Source: Corella eumyota (lineage: Eukaryota; Chordata; Ascidiacea; Phlebobranchia; Corellidae). Taken from it: a stretch of DNA of 64,000 nt. Made by a program: the position numbers and the translations under genes. This document shows, in pieces, positions 1-11,010 of this stretch. The notes under the pieces are model-generated. The model saw only the letters and a list, made by a program, of their open reading frames with translations, was not told the DNA's origin and did not search any database. Numbering within the stretch: the first letter of the stretch is position 1; every line of letters starts with the position of its first letter. The stretch lies in the NCBI GenBank assembly GCA_963082875.1, contig OY720099.1, positions 6,386,001 to 6,450,000 of the forward strand, read 5' to 3'.

Positions 1-408
1 AACAGGATAACATAGGAATTTAAGCGTAACGTTTTTACCTATACAGGTTCCAATACGTCCTACAAATTGAATAAGCCGGACTATTCACTTTGTTAGCCTT
101 ATCGAGTAACGTAACTGCTATAAACTAGTAATAGAAATAATGTAACAAGTATATGAATTAATTTTTATTACTAGTGGTACAAATTTACTGTTCTCGTGTG
201 TTTACCAGTTCTTTAATTTTAATATTTTACTCACCCAAAAATATTATTTTAAAATGTTATCAAAAAAAATTTAAAAAAGTTCGAAGAATGGGGTTATTTA
301 TGATTAGTTTGATACACTTGTTGAAGGACGATAAGTCCATGCAAATAAAATAACTACTTTTCTACGTTAGTAAGAACTACATATCACTACTTTATTAAAA
401 CAACGAGT

Positions 409-1535
409 TTAGGCATTAATTTTTCCCTGGTACATATCCGTAACAGCCTTCGAGTGTTGTCCATTACACTCGTCGTAATATGGCAACTTTTTCATGGATT
501 CAAACCAGGCATTCAGCTTTGGAAAGTTACTTAAATCGTACTTGCAGTAATCCAATACGCTTAGACTAACCGCGCCTGTAAAGTCTAATAATACAAAATA
601 AAAAATTAACAATAGAATAAATTTCTATATGATTTATAGCCTCATAGCAATTTTTATGACGTCACTACACCTGCTACAGTCAACTGGTCGCCTGCCAAAA
701 ACTTTCGCTTGGACAGAAAATCCTCGTAAATCTGAAGCATTTTCTTAAGCTCGTCTTCACAGCCAAGCCCAGGTTTTTGATTTAAAAATAAAACTTGAAA
801 AGGTTTCTGAAAAAGAGCAAACTTTATAATGTTAAACGATTTAAAGTTTGTAAAGACAGCAATAACAAAAATTATATACTTCTTTTGCAATAAGTAGCTA
901 CGTGAAAGCAGTAATATTAAAAGCCTTACACAGTATTTGTACATTTGTTCCACAAAGTCGACATCGATAAATAAGATTTGATCAACTTTGGCTCGTTCAA
1001 CTGGATCTTTTGGGTAATATTTTTCGCCACCTTTCAAAGTGTTGCAGACATATTGCATAATGGCACGACTTAAAATTGTTTTAAATTTCAGTTGTTAAAA
1101 ACCACTAAACGTGACTTAAGCTAGAAACGTAGTAGGTGTCATTCGAAAAACGTCATTTTACATCGGTTTATGGTTTATAAAAACTACATCAATTTCCGGC
1201 CTTTAAACAATTAATCAATAAAATTATGCAATTTGGTATTTGATATAAATAAGTTATTTGGCGCCGGTTTATAAATTTCGTAACGTTTTTTACTAGCCAC
1301 TCACGTTTAAAAACTTAAACACAAAATCAATTTACCTTTCGCCCAAACAAAAATCACCATGTTTAAGTGCAGGCAGTTTTCCTCGGGGATTGACTGCCAA
1401 AAATTCGGGTGTCTTTGTTTCACCTTTGCCGAAGTCGATATCCTTGATTTCAAATTCGGCATTCAAAGTCTTTAAAAGAAACCATGCACCTCTTGCAGGT
1501 GGACTGTACTTACTGCAGTAAAGAGTTAACGCCAT
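409..1535 (-). CDS. Cytosolic glutathione S-transferase, theta/delta-like (GST copy 1)
   Basis: Four exons (1336-1535, 930-1068, 671-806, 409-584, read right to left) join in phase to a 216-residue protein, the usual GST length. It should conjugate glutathione to electrophiles in the cytosol. The thioredoxin-like N-terminal half has YCSKYSPPARG at about residues 6-16; the Ser in the SPP context is the likely catalytic residue of theta/delta-type enzymes. NPRGKLPAL (cis-Pro loop) and GERSRAI (glutathione gamma-Glu contact) follow. The helical C-terminal half has the N-capping motif LTVADF, made across the last intron. A poly(A) signal on the minus strand (391-396) lies just after the stop. The gene is divergent to a second GST at 2983 with the same intron positions. 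The exact class (theta versus delta/epsilon-like) cannot be fixed by eye. Confidence 0.9.
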
Positions 1536-2982
1536 TTGTTTTTATTTTTACAACCTAAAATAAAAATCTGCGAAAAGCTACATGTTCTATTAAGTTAATT
1601 AATGTTTTTACAGCCCGCATAAGACTCTCATAAAGACTGTACAAAAATAAACCCATTGTAAAGGTTACATACCACAAAGTAATACGTTGTTTACTGTAGT
1701 AAATACGGCCTAACCTTACAATATAAACTTGGCATAAACAACAGAAAAGGTCGCCTGATGATATATTATTTAAAAATTCTATCAAGGTCGATTTTAAATA
1801 CTTTAAAATTATTAAAAGGTCATCAATTATAAACAAGTAAACTTTTAAGGCATACTAATACAATTATAAACCTTCGTACACAACTATTGACCTTTAAAAC
1901 AATAAGAGAATTAGTAAAGTGATATCGCAATTTATGAGTGTGTCTAAATTTGACTCCTTCTTACAAACCATTAGTTTGTTCATGCTCAAACTTTAGTAAA
2001 GATAAAATCCTACTTCAGTACTTCGCTATCCATAATATATAAACCTATATTTTGCTCTATATTATATAATAGTATCATATGGTAATTATTTCAAGATTGT
2101 TTTCTAAAACATTTGCTTACTTCAAATATTGTCATAAGTTTACAGATTTAAAAGTCCTAGCTTTCAGAGATTTTTTCTATAAAAACACTAGTCTGCATTG
2201 GGAATACTATAACAGTATATATAACGTGACTCGACAACTTCTTTTATTGACTTACTACAAGGTTGTTCTAAAAAAGACCGCCTTGTTACGCTTGAAAGAC
2301 GTTTATATAGTTTCCTATTGAAACAATTTAGCGAGACGGGGCAGTTGTTTTGTCGTTCAGTCGTTGGCTTGATTTTAGGCAACATATTCTTATTTTTCTG
2401 ACTAAATGTTTTGCTTAACTACAAATTTTTACTAACACAGCCTTTAAATACGAAAACAATATAGACCTCAATCGTTATCTGTTTTCATAAAAATTGCAAA
2501 TAAACCATCCATTCTGTAACAAAGTTTACTTGCTTGACCGCTATGGACAAACCAAACGATTAAAAATTACATTTTTTCGACTGCAATTCGACCCGCCTAA
2601 AATTCAGGAAAAAAGTTGTTTCGGTTGAACGATTTAGGCCGGCCGGATCCTGCCTTTAACTTGGGCTATATAAGTATAAAAGCTTGCAAGCTCAGAATTC
2701 AGAGTTGCAACTCAGCGGATCGTTTATTGTATAGCATTGGTTATAAAGTACATTACATTACGTGAAGGCTAGAGTCTAGGCTGATAGGCAGACATAAAAA
2801 AAATTTTAGGATCTTTTGGCTTGGAACCAATTTTTAGAAACTTTTGGCTTGAAACTTAGCGTGGCTTAGCTATTCAATGGTAACACAAATTAAGTCTAAA
2901 ATTAACGGTTAATTGAATAACCTATTTACTTCAATGCAGACTTATTTATAATGAAAAAAATTTCACAGAAAAGTTGCCAAGC
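1536..2982. promoter_or_regulatory. Shared upstream region of the divergent GST pair
   Basis: About 1.45 kb between the two start codons contains no convincing coding exon. The overlapping open frames near 2079-2385 are on opposite strands, AT-rich and without recognisable motifs. On the plus strand, TATATAAG (2667-2674) runs directly into TATAAAAG (2675-2682), a strong TATA-box candidate for GST copy 2 that predicts a start site near 2700. An AG at 2967-2968, 14 nt before the ATG, could be a 5'UTR or spliced-leader acceptor. Confidence 0.45.
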
Positions 2983-4164
2983 ATGACTATAACATTCTAC
3001 AGTATGATTCGAAGCCCATGTTGCCATGTGGTTTGGTTAACACTGAAAGCTCTCAATCTTGAGTTTACGTACGAAGAAATTGATTTGTTTGCTGGTCAGC
3101 ATAAAACGGAAGAATTTTTGGCAATTAACCCACGAGGGACTGTACCAGCTTTAAAAGATGGCAATTTATGTTTAGGAGAAAGGTAAAAAGTTGTAGAAAA
3201 TTGCATACGTCGGTTACATAGTACCGGCAGCGTGGTGTAGTTGGTTTGATCTCAACTGCTCTCGTGTGTAGCGTCCCTTGAATAAGACGCTATAAACGGT
3301 ATGAATCTCTGCTAAGCCGGTAATCGGCACCTTAAAAAATTTGGCAATTATATTCCATAATATCCTAAACTACCAAAGGCAACTCGAGACTGGGTCGGGG
3401 TGGTAGCTGTTATTCTATGTTTAGGTTGTGAAGTCGACTTTCCCACATCGAGGATAAAGATATGAAAAAAGTAGTGTATACATTTTTTTAATATTTAACC
3501 CATTTTATAAAATACCAATACCTTTTTTTACTTTTTAGCCGCGTAATAATTCAATACTTGTGCAATAAATACGCAACCAACGAAAATGAAAAGCTTTACT
3601 CAAAAGATCCCGAAAAACGGGCATTGGTTGAGCAAGTTCTTTATATCGACGAAGATGTGATTAAAGCTGTTTCAAAATATGTGGTAATTAATTTACTTAC
3701 ATTTTTATACCGTATATCGTAATATACTTGTCAAGTTTTGTTTAAATTCTGCCTATTTCGTAGAATCCGATTGACGTTTTGTTCTTGAATAAATTGCCCG
3801 GCTTAGGCGACGAAGAGGAATTAAAAGCAAAACTGATACTTTATGAAAATTTTCTTCAGACGCGAAAATTTCTAGCTGGTGACTATGTGACAATTGCAGG
3901 TATTTTTTTACAAAAAATGTATTACTTCGATTTATAATAAATATATGTTTTTTTAATGTCGTAAAAAAAAATTTTTTTTAAGATTTTTCAGCCATTGGGG
4001 GTATTGCATTGTTGGATATGTGTTTGTATGAGTACAATGATTTACCTAAACTTAAAGCATGGGTGGATGAAATAAAAAAGTTACCGTATTATTATGAAGC
4101 CTGCGGCAAACATTCCGATTGGAGAACCAAAACGTATCAAGAAAACATAAACAAAAAAGAGTAA
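2983..4164 (+). CDS. Cytosolic glutathione S-transferase, theta/delta-like (GST copy 2)
   Basis: Exons 2983-3182, 3539-3683, 3764-3899 and 3983-4164 give a 220-residue GST. The first and third exons are exactly as long as in copy 1 (200 and 136 nt) and the intron phases match, so the two genes are duplicates. The start chosen is ATG 2983, since the in-frame sequence just upstream begins with TTG and lies 3' of a likely splice acceptor (AG 2967-2968). Family marks are FYSMIRSPCCHVV with a Ser at the catalytic place, NPRGTVPAL, GERSRVI and VTIADF. Intron 1 carries a SINE. A TATA-like pair at 2667-2682 lies about 300 nt upstream. The divergent arrangement with copy 1 might allow shared control, which is inference. 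Confidence 0.9.
3224..3470 (+). mobile_element. tRNA-derived SINE in GST copy 2 intron 1
   Basis: The head (CCGGCAGCGTGGTGTAG) and the body with ACTCGAGACTGGGTCGG, TTCTATGTTTAGGTTG and CACATCGAGGATAAAGATAT match the family repeated elsewhere in the window. The region of the tRNA anticodon arm and B box is shortened and diverged, so this is an old copy. Confidence 0.85.
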
Positions 4165-4697
4165 AAATAATATCTACTAAACATTTGTGCGGTAAATTAA
4201 GTCTGGACGATACATTCCGACGACAAAAACTATTCAATTTTGCGAGAAAAAAAGATCTGTTAGTTTGTTCAGGGCAAAGTTTTAGATTTAAGTAGACTAT
4301 GGTCTATAATTGACATGAAACCTATTTGTAAACTTGTATATTTTTATTGATGCTAAATGCTACTATCCAAGAAAACAACTTTTGAACTAGCAAGGTTTTA
4401 AACACTTGAATTCTACCCCCCTTCTATTATACAATCGTATTTTTGACTTAAAGTGTATACTGTTCTTTTTAAAACAGTTTTAGTCTTTACCTGTTCAGTG
4501 TATTGAAGAAGATATTTTAATAATGCTTTTTTAATCAAAATTAAAATCCATGTATATACAAGTGGTGTAATAAATGTTATTAAATAACAAACTTTCATTT
4601 TGTTAAATTACTGGAAAAAGCCTTGGTAATTTGCTATAGCGTACCAACATAAGCCATGTCTCTAAAAACATCAATCTTAATTTGATTGCATGTAAAG

Positions 4698-7453
4698 TCA
4701 TTTCATAAACGATCCACTAGCGTTGCTTTTTCCTCCGATTGACCTTTTAGAGGCCCGCGAGGTGGCACTGCCGCTTATCAGCCTCGATCTCGCCGTACCT
4801 GGCTTGTTGGTCACGTGACCTATTTGCAATTGTGAAGTAGCTTCGCTCGGAGCAATTGAGGAACGTTCCACCAAACTTGCAAGGTCACTTACCGAAGTAT
4901 TGAATTCAGTCGACAGCGTCATCTTGTCACTAGCGTCATTCACTACCTTAACGCAATCATAATATTTCATTTGTTCCTTAAATATAAAATTAGTTCTTGT
5001 AACTTTAAACTTGTTTGGGTTATAAACTTACTTGTACGGATAGCGAGGTCGGTTTATCACGTTTCGGGGCCCACAAATAACTGTCAGTGTATAGCGAAAA
5101 CAAAGCTCTCATATTTCTATTGGCTTCAGCAATGACACTAAAGTAATAAAAATATTGGTAAATTTATATATTCAAAAACTACAAGGGTAACTTTATTTAG
5201 GAGTTGATTATTTTACATGTACAATAAAAAAAATTTACTTTTTTTGCCTGTAGTTGTTTACGAACGAAACATCGGAGACGACCGATTTGGTCAGTACGGT
5301 GTCCATTGACTGGGCAGAAGCTGCTCGCGGTTTTAGAAAAGTTTGGCTCTTGTTTGAAAACGGGAAAGTGTCGCGATTTTTGTTATATTGCCCTAAAACA
5401 TTGGTTGTTGGGTTGGCTCTGGTATGTGGTCTTCTAGGTACATCTATCTGCTGATTTGCCCAGCTGTCGTCAGGAGCTGCTGTATGTGGCCTCATTTGCG
5501 CTGTATTGACCCGAGATAATTTTCTCTTTCTTTGTTCAAGTAAGGTAAGTTTGAGCTTACGTACAGCAGCCATGTTGTTTTTAGATGTATCTAAGTGTGG
5601 AGTTTTAGCAATCATTTGCTTCATTTCAAGGCTGCACTGTTGTACCGGTACATTTGCATTTAGTTTTATAGGCTCGTTAATTGTAATATTGGCCTTGATC
5701 AAATCGTTTTTAAAGTTGCTTTCATCTTTGACTGCTGACCGCCGTCCCTTTATCCACCTTGATTTGGGCTTGCTTATAGACGAGTTTGATACGACTTTTA
5801 TAGACGAGTTTGATACGACGGATTTGACAGTAGATTCAGTATCGTCTTGATGCATTACTACCTGTACTTGCTGAGGTGTAGCAACTAGGCTATATGCGCT
5901 ACTGCCGTCCAACGTTGTCTGTGATCTGCCTTGCAATGAAGTTTCGGATATATCCGGCATTTGCTCAGATTGAACCGGAGCTTGAAGCAAAGTCTGCATA
6001 AAAGTAAGAAATAAAGATGAACGTCAACAGTGAAGTAACTTAACTAAATCGTCCCTTACCCTTTTGTTCAACGCACTTGCACTAGAAACAATACTTGAAG
6101 CCGGCCTGCTATGCTTTCCGAACGCGTCCGGATCAAATAACAGGCCAGAAAAGGCTGCAGTTTCTCTAATAGAAGTAGCTGTACCAACTCGCGATGCTGA
6201 CTTCATTATCATCGAGTCTGCATTCTCTTCGTCTTCCATTGTCTCTAACGTTACAATAGGCACGGCAGATTGCATTCGATCTGTACTTTTTGATTTTTTT
6301 TCTAGGTTTTCTTCGGTGTTACTTGTTGTTTTCGAATCTTCATGAGCCGATCGTTTTTTGACTTTAAGATTGTTGGACAACGTTATTCGAAGCCACTCTG
6401 TGGCATTTCGAAAAAAGTCGTTGTCTCTGATAGTGGGACTAGCGTTTCCAAAACTATAAACGACATTGTAATCAATGAAATTTCTTTTATTGTTTAGCTA
6501 ATATATTCAAACATTGTTTTATGAAAATTAATTCCATGTAATATATTTCACTGTGTGTAATTATAATATTAAAACTATCTTACTTGACAAGATCATATGC
6601 AATTTCATAGTTTTGTTGAATTATTGCATGCAACAATGCCGTGTAGCCCTTTTCATCTCTTAAATCGATATCCAGATCAAATTTCACAAGTTTAAGGACC
6701 AGCATTCGAATCACTTTATAGCGACCGTTCAAAGCGGCTAGCATCAGCGGAGTACGACCTAGAGCAAATAATATTAAATATATAATATTTTGGATTACAT
6801 TTATAAATATAACGGCTTTGAGTTATTGCCAAGATTTTATTTTATAGGTTATTATCGATATTTGTAATATCATTTTTAATATGGTTTTATGTGTACCACC
6901 TTTAGAATCCTGATTGTTAAGTTCTATAGAATCCTCTTTCATTAGGCGTTCGACTACGCGACTTTTTCCATACTCGCAGGCATGGTGAAGAACTGTCATC
7001 CTATTGTCATCTACTTTATTGATTTTGGCGCCAAATTTTAACAGAATCTAAAAATTAAAAACATTAAATTGTGGGGAAATCAATTCTGTAAACTTAGAAC
7101 AAACATTATTTACTATCTACTAGAAATATTTTAACTTAACATTGTGCACCTTTACAATCTTGTTTGCTGATTCTTCAACTGATAATCTTGTGGCTTTTAT
7201 TAATGGAGTTCGATTTAAATCATTTTTATCACAAAACTCAAAGTCTACGCCCAGAGATAAGAGCAACCGTACCTAAAATATAGACATTAAACAAAGTTTT
7301 GACAAGTTTAAGCATTGAAGCGATACAGATGCCTCTTCTAACTTTAAAAAAAGCACAGATAAATTATAGTTCATGTTCATATGTTAACAAAAAGTTTAAA
7401 TTTTTTACTTGATGAATTCTTTCTTCAGCAATGGCAACGTTAAGGCAATTCAT
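4698..7453 (-). CDS. Ankyrin-repeat protein with long disordered tail
   Basis: Eight exons on the minus strand (7409-7453, 7150-7272, 6900-7047, 6584-6758, 6060-6453, 5239-5993, 5032-5137, 4698-4976) join without a phase break into 674 residues. Residues about 1-165 hold four to five ankyrin repeats, with motifs such as RTPLIKA, TVLHHACEYGK, GRTPLMLAALNGR and GYTALLHAI. The rest (about 500 residues) is Ser/Thr/Lys-rich, low in hydrophobics and probably disordered. The plan resembles the ANKRD34 group (N-terminal ankyrins, long polar tail), but this is an impression, not an assignment. A 24-nt in-frame tandem duplication lies in the tail. The first exon codes only 15 residues (MNCLNVAIAEERIHQ), which already read as an ankyrin helix, so a further upstream exon is possible. 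Confidence 0.85.
5775..5822 (-). repeat. 24-nt in-frame tandem duplication in the ankyrin gene
   Basis: Two adjacent 24-nt units (5775-5798 and 5799-5822) are nearly identical and code VVSNSSIK followed by VVSNSSIS. The duplication keeps the reading frame and lies in the predicted disordered tail. Confidence 0.9.
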
Positions 7454-8640
7454 TTTAATGAACAATACTTATCTAGTAATTAAAAAAAACTCAAAAAATA
7501 ACCTTATATTTTAAATAAAGTAAAGTCTCTAGACATAATTTAACACAAAAGCCATACTGACTTACTATGTTCAGGTGTTGTGTACCTAAGATAAGGTTTA
7601 CAAAAATTCTTTAAAACAAAGGTAATACAATACATTTAAACATTAGTTCTAGCAAAACTTTAAACGATTAACTCGTATCCAATTAACTTGTAAACGCGAT
7701 TACTTTTGTAATGTGTTTATAAGAAATTTTAAAACGATCTTTACATAGGTTTATTCTTTATAGGCAAAAATAAAACCTTTTTTGAAATCTACGAAAATTT
7801 GTTAAAAATGCATTTGGATAATAACATTTCAACTCATTTTTTAAAACATTTAATGAAGTTTTAAATCTAAACGCGAATGTGTTATGAAACCTATTTTTTC
7901 CAATATAATTAGTTTTCTAATATAATTACCAGTTTATTAACTCAATCATCCTATTTGGCTCCGGTTAAACATCTATATATATCAGTATATATACACAATA
8001 AAAATATGCCAATACAAAATGGTAATGAACTTAATGATTATTTTACACTGTAAGATTAGCAGTTGCATGCACTTAAAGTACTAAGGTTTAAAATAGATTG
8101 GGGAAAGTTACAAATAGATAAGAAGAAGTTTAAAGCCCCAGAGTAGTTAAAGACTTAGTATAAATATATTTATTTATAAAGTTAAACAAATTAACAGTCA
8201 TACTGGCAAAGTAAAACAACTTGCAGTCAAGTCTAAAAAGTAAGAGAGTGTACGGTTCTGTTTGTAGATTAACAACAAAGTATTGCCCGATTTAAGATTT
8301 AATTTAACTTATAACTCTTTCGTTAAACAAAATTACCTTTAAATTTGTTAGTTATGGTTTGAAAACTTAGATCATCCAAATTTTAAAATATAATAACTTT
8401 TGTTTAAGTGTATTTAAAGTTTCTTTTTTAAGAATTTAATTATTACTAATTACTTATTGCTTGTTTAATTATTAAATTTAAAGATTGTTATTAGGTTTTC
8501 AAATTTAGGTCAATTGTATATCATGACATTATTAACTCAAAAGCGGATTTAAAAACTAATTTTTGTTTGTTTATCATATTCAAATGCTTTTTAGTTTATT
8601 AAGAATCAAATATTTATTTTAAGCTTTCAAATTTTAACAA
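7454..8640. other. Intergenic, AT-rich, no gene seen
   Basis: This is the region upstream of the ankyrin gene. It is dominated by A/T runs and frequent stops in all frames. No SINE, tRNA or coding motif was recognised. It must contain the ankyrin gene promoter if the 15-codon first exon is the true start. Confidence 0.5.
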
Positions 8641-8910
8641 ATGGAATGTAATGCACAAATCCTAATGGATTGTAATGACACAACATCAACTAAAATAAAA
8701 TTTTTTATAGAAAAAAAACTTGTGTTAGATCTAGATGAGATTGATGCCACAAAAACCAAAGTAACATCAACAGATAAACAAGTTATAATGGGGCAGCAAA
8801 ATTCGCATGACGCCAGAAGTTTAAAGATGCGCGACAAACAAAAAATCGTTGTTAACAACGCTGTAAAATTATTACCAAACCAACAAAATCAATTTAAGAT
8901 TCGACAATAG
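8641..8910 (+). CDS. Hypothetical 89-residue open frame, doubtful
   Basis: An ATG-started frame of 89 codons with a varied, charged composition (for example VLDLDEIDATKTK and IVVNNAVKLLPNQQ) stands in very AT-rich surroundings where chance frames are usually short. No family is recognised. The opposite strand is also open over much of it, which lowers its value as evidence. No clear acceptor or donor flanks it. It could be a small lineage-specific gene, a decayed exon or chance. Confidence 0.25.
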   Translation: MECNAQILMDCNDTTSTKIKFFIEKKLVLDLDEIDATKTKVTSTDKQVIMGQQNSHDARSLKMRDKQKIVVNNAVKLLPNQQNQFKIRQ

Positions 8911-9272
8911 CCTGACTTATCTATACAGAAATTTTTGTTTGTTTTAATTTTTTTTATACTAATTTAACCTAAAGTATTAAAGAAATTGGTATGATTATAA
9001 CAAAATGTTACATTTATAATATTTATCTTTAAAACATGTTTTATATTTTAAATTTACGGCATAACAAGTAAAATTTTTTACTAATGCGAGTTTTTATTTA
9101 TGATTTATATGCCTTTAAAAAAGGTAAAGAATGTCTGTGTTATTAGTTTATAAATATGAACTTTTTAGTAATATTCATTTGTAAAGTTTTTAATGTAAGT
9201 TTATTTATTATAAACTTTAAAATTGTTTAAATTTCAAAATTTTGTAACATAGGTATCTAAAAAAATGTGCCA

Positions 9273-9460
9273 ATTGTTGCAGAATGTATTGAAAGTTCTT
9301 TTAAGGCGGAATTAACTTGAAAAACAACTGATCATTCGTCAACAAAAGTTGTGTATCCAGATAGTTCTATGCATGTTAAATCCTCACAACTTCACAACAA
9401 CTCAATTCATGAACATGCAGATGAAGAATACACTAAAACAATTACTAAATATAAATAAAC
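9273..9460 (+). pseudogene. Possible decayed coding exon
   Basis: One frame reads like protein from about 9273 (VPIVAECIESSFKAELT), meets a TGA at about 9319, then continues in the same frame for about 45 codons (including KVVYPDSSMHVKSSQLHNN) to a stop near 9460. The polar, non-AT-biased residue choice is unusual for this intergenic stretch. It may be a relic of a host gene, possibly related to the open frame at 8641, or chance. No homologue is recognised. Confidence 0.2.
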
Positions 9461-10297
9461 AAGCGCTAATTTTAGTATGTGTATCTTTGGCATTTCTGAC
9501 ATAAATTCGTACATCTTTTGTTGTTTAATCAAATATTGTAATATTCAGCTTATTTAAAAAAAAAATATAAATATATTATTTCGTTATAATTTCTACTGGT
9601 AAGGGTATATCAACTTTAAATTTAAAAAATATTTTTTTCCCTTTTTTTTAAATCCTCAAGTTTTCTTCAAGGAAATGCATTTATTGCACTTTTTTATGTA
9701 TGCACTTTTTTATGTATCAAGGTAGCACTAAGCGGTTTAAATCTTTAAAACAATCGGCTGAGGAACACAACAAAAAACTTAATTAAATAAGCGTTCTTTT
9801 TAATTAAAAATATTAGATATTTGATATTTGTTTTATTTAAAACATTTAAATCTTGTATTTAAATACAAGCCTACTGATTACAGTTTTTTGATTAAAACTT
9901 TCACTTATGATATAATAAATCTCATTATTTATTTTTTATAGTTTTTTTTTGAGTGTCTAAATTAAAAAATCAACTTAATGAGAAATAAATTTCAGTTAAA
10001 CAGAGTTGTTATTAATAACTAAAAACTATAAGCTATATATAAACAAAGGTCAGTAAACGCAAAAAAATTTTTTTTTTAAAGAAAATTCAAAATAAAAGGA
10101 TTTATTAATAAAGTGTAATGTTCGTTACGATGGGGTTGGCAGATCTTTTAATTTTGGTGAAACGGTTATTGTTAATTAGTCGATAGATGTCGCCCAGTAA
10201 TAGGGAAAGTCCCGTACCAAAGTTTTTTTTTCAAGCATTGCCTTTGCAAATGAGGACAGAAAGATTTAACTAAATTTGCTGACAATATAAATAAAAA
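9461..10297. other. Intergenic upstream of MRPL32
   Basis: Very AT-rich sequence with homopolymer runs and no gene or repeat family recognised. The last 200 nt (10100-10297) are somewhat richer in GC and probably hold the MRPL32 promoter; no TATA box stands out. Confidence 0.45.
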
Positions 10298-10726
10298 ATG
10301 TTAATATCATTAAGTGCATGTTCGACTTTATTTACAAATACTGCAAGGGTTAGTCAGTCTACGGCATTGCGTCTTTTTTCGCTTTCCGTGGTTCGTTTTG
10401 AAACACCAAGGCAACGAAGAAGTCTGGAATGGAGGCAAAGAAAACGAAATAACATGAACCATTTTCACAAAATAATGCGAGATTGGCACAACTACATACC
10501 GTGCGATACATGCGGAAAAATGCATAAAAAATGGCATATGTGCCCTTCTTGTTATGAAGTAACTTGCTTTGAAACGCAAGCTTTATTTAAAGTAATGAAA
10601 GAAAATAATGTTGAACTTTCAAAAGAAACTGTAGCACAATACAGTGATGACATTGAAAAGGAAGTAAAACAAAATCAACAGTTAGTTAAAATAAATCGTA
10701 AAAGACCTCTTGGTTGGCTTAAATAA
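10298..10726 (+). CDS. MRPL32: Mitochondrial large-subunit ribosomal protein bL32m
   Basis: An intronless 142-codon gene. The N-terminal ~35 residues are hydrophobic, Ser/Arg-rich and acid-free, fitting a mitochondrial presequence. Next comes the L32 signature: an RRSLEWRQRKRNN basic stretch, then a zinc ribbon with cysteines at 69, 72, 82 and 85 (IPCDTCGKMHKKWHMCPSC), followed by VTCFETQ. The product ends in RKRPLGWLK. It is a structural protein of the mitochondrial ribosome; in other animals and yeast its maturation by the m-AAA protease is known. A poly(A) signal lies near 10853 and the TOE1 start follows 285 nt after the stop on the same strand. Confidence 0.93.
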   Translation: MLISLSACSTLFTNTARVSQSTALRLFSLSVVRFETPRQRRSLEWRQRKRNNMNHFHKIMRDWHNYIPCDTCGKMHKKWHMCPSCYEVTCFETQALFKVMKENNVELSKETVAQYSDDIEKEVKQNQQLVKINRKRPLGWLK

Positions 10727-11010
10727 GTAGTGTTTTTTATCTGTTTTTGTGTATGTATTATCCCACAAAATATGTGATATTGTAAAAAAATGTTAATATC
10801 AGCAATTTAACTAACGTTTAATTCTTAATAACCTGTTTTTATTTTTGGTAAATAATAAATAGACCTAATATGTTATTTTTTTACTTATTTGATATTTTGT
10901 TTTGTTGTGAATCATTACCTATTTTGAAAACCATTTAAACTAAACAATAATATTAATCAATTTATAAGTTTTAAGTTTTTTTGATTTACAGATTATAAAA
11001 ACTATTTAAT

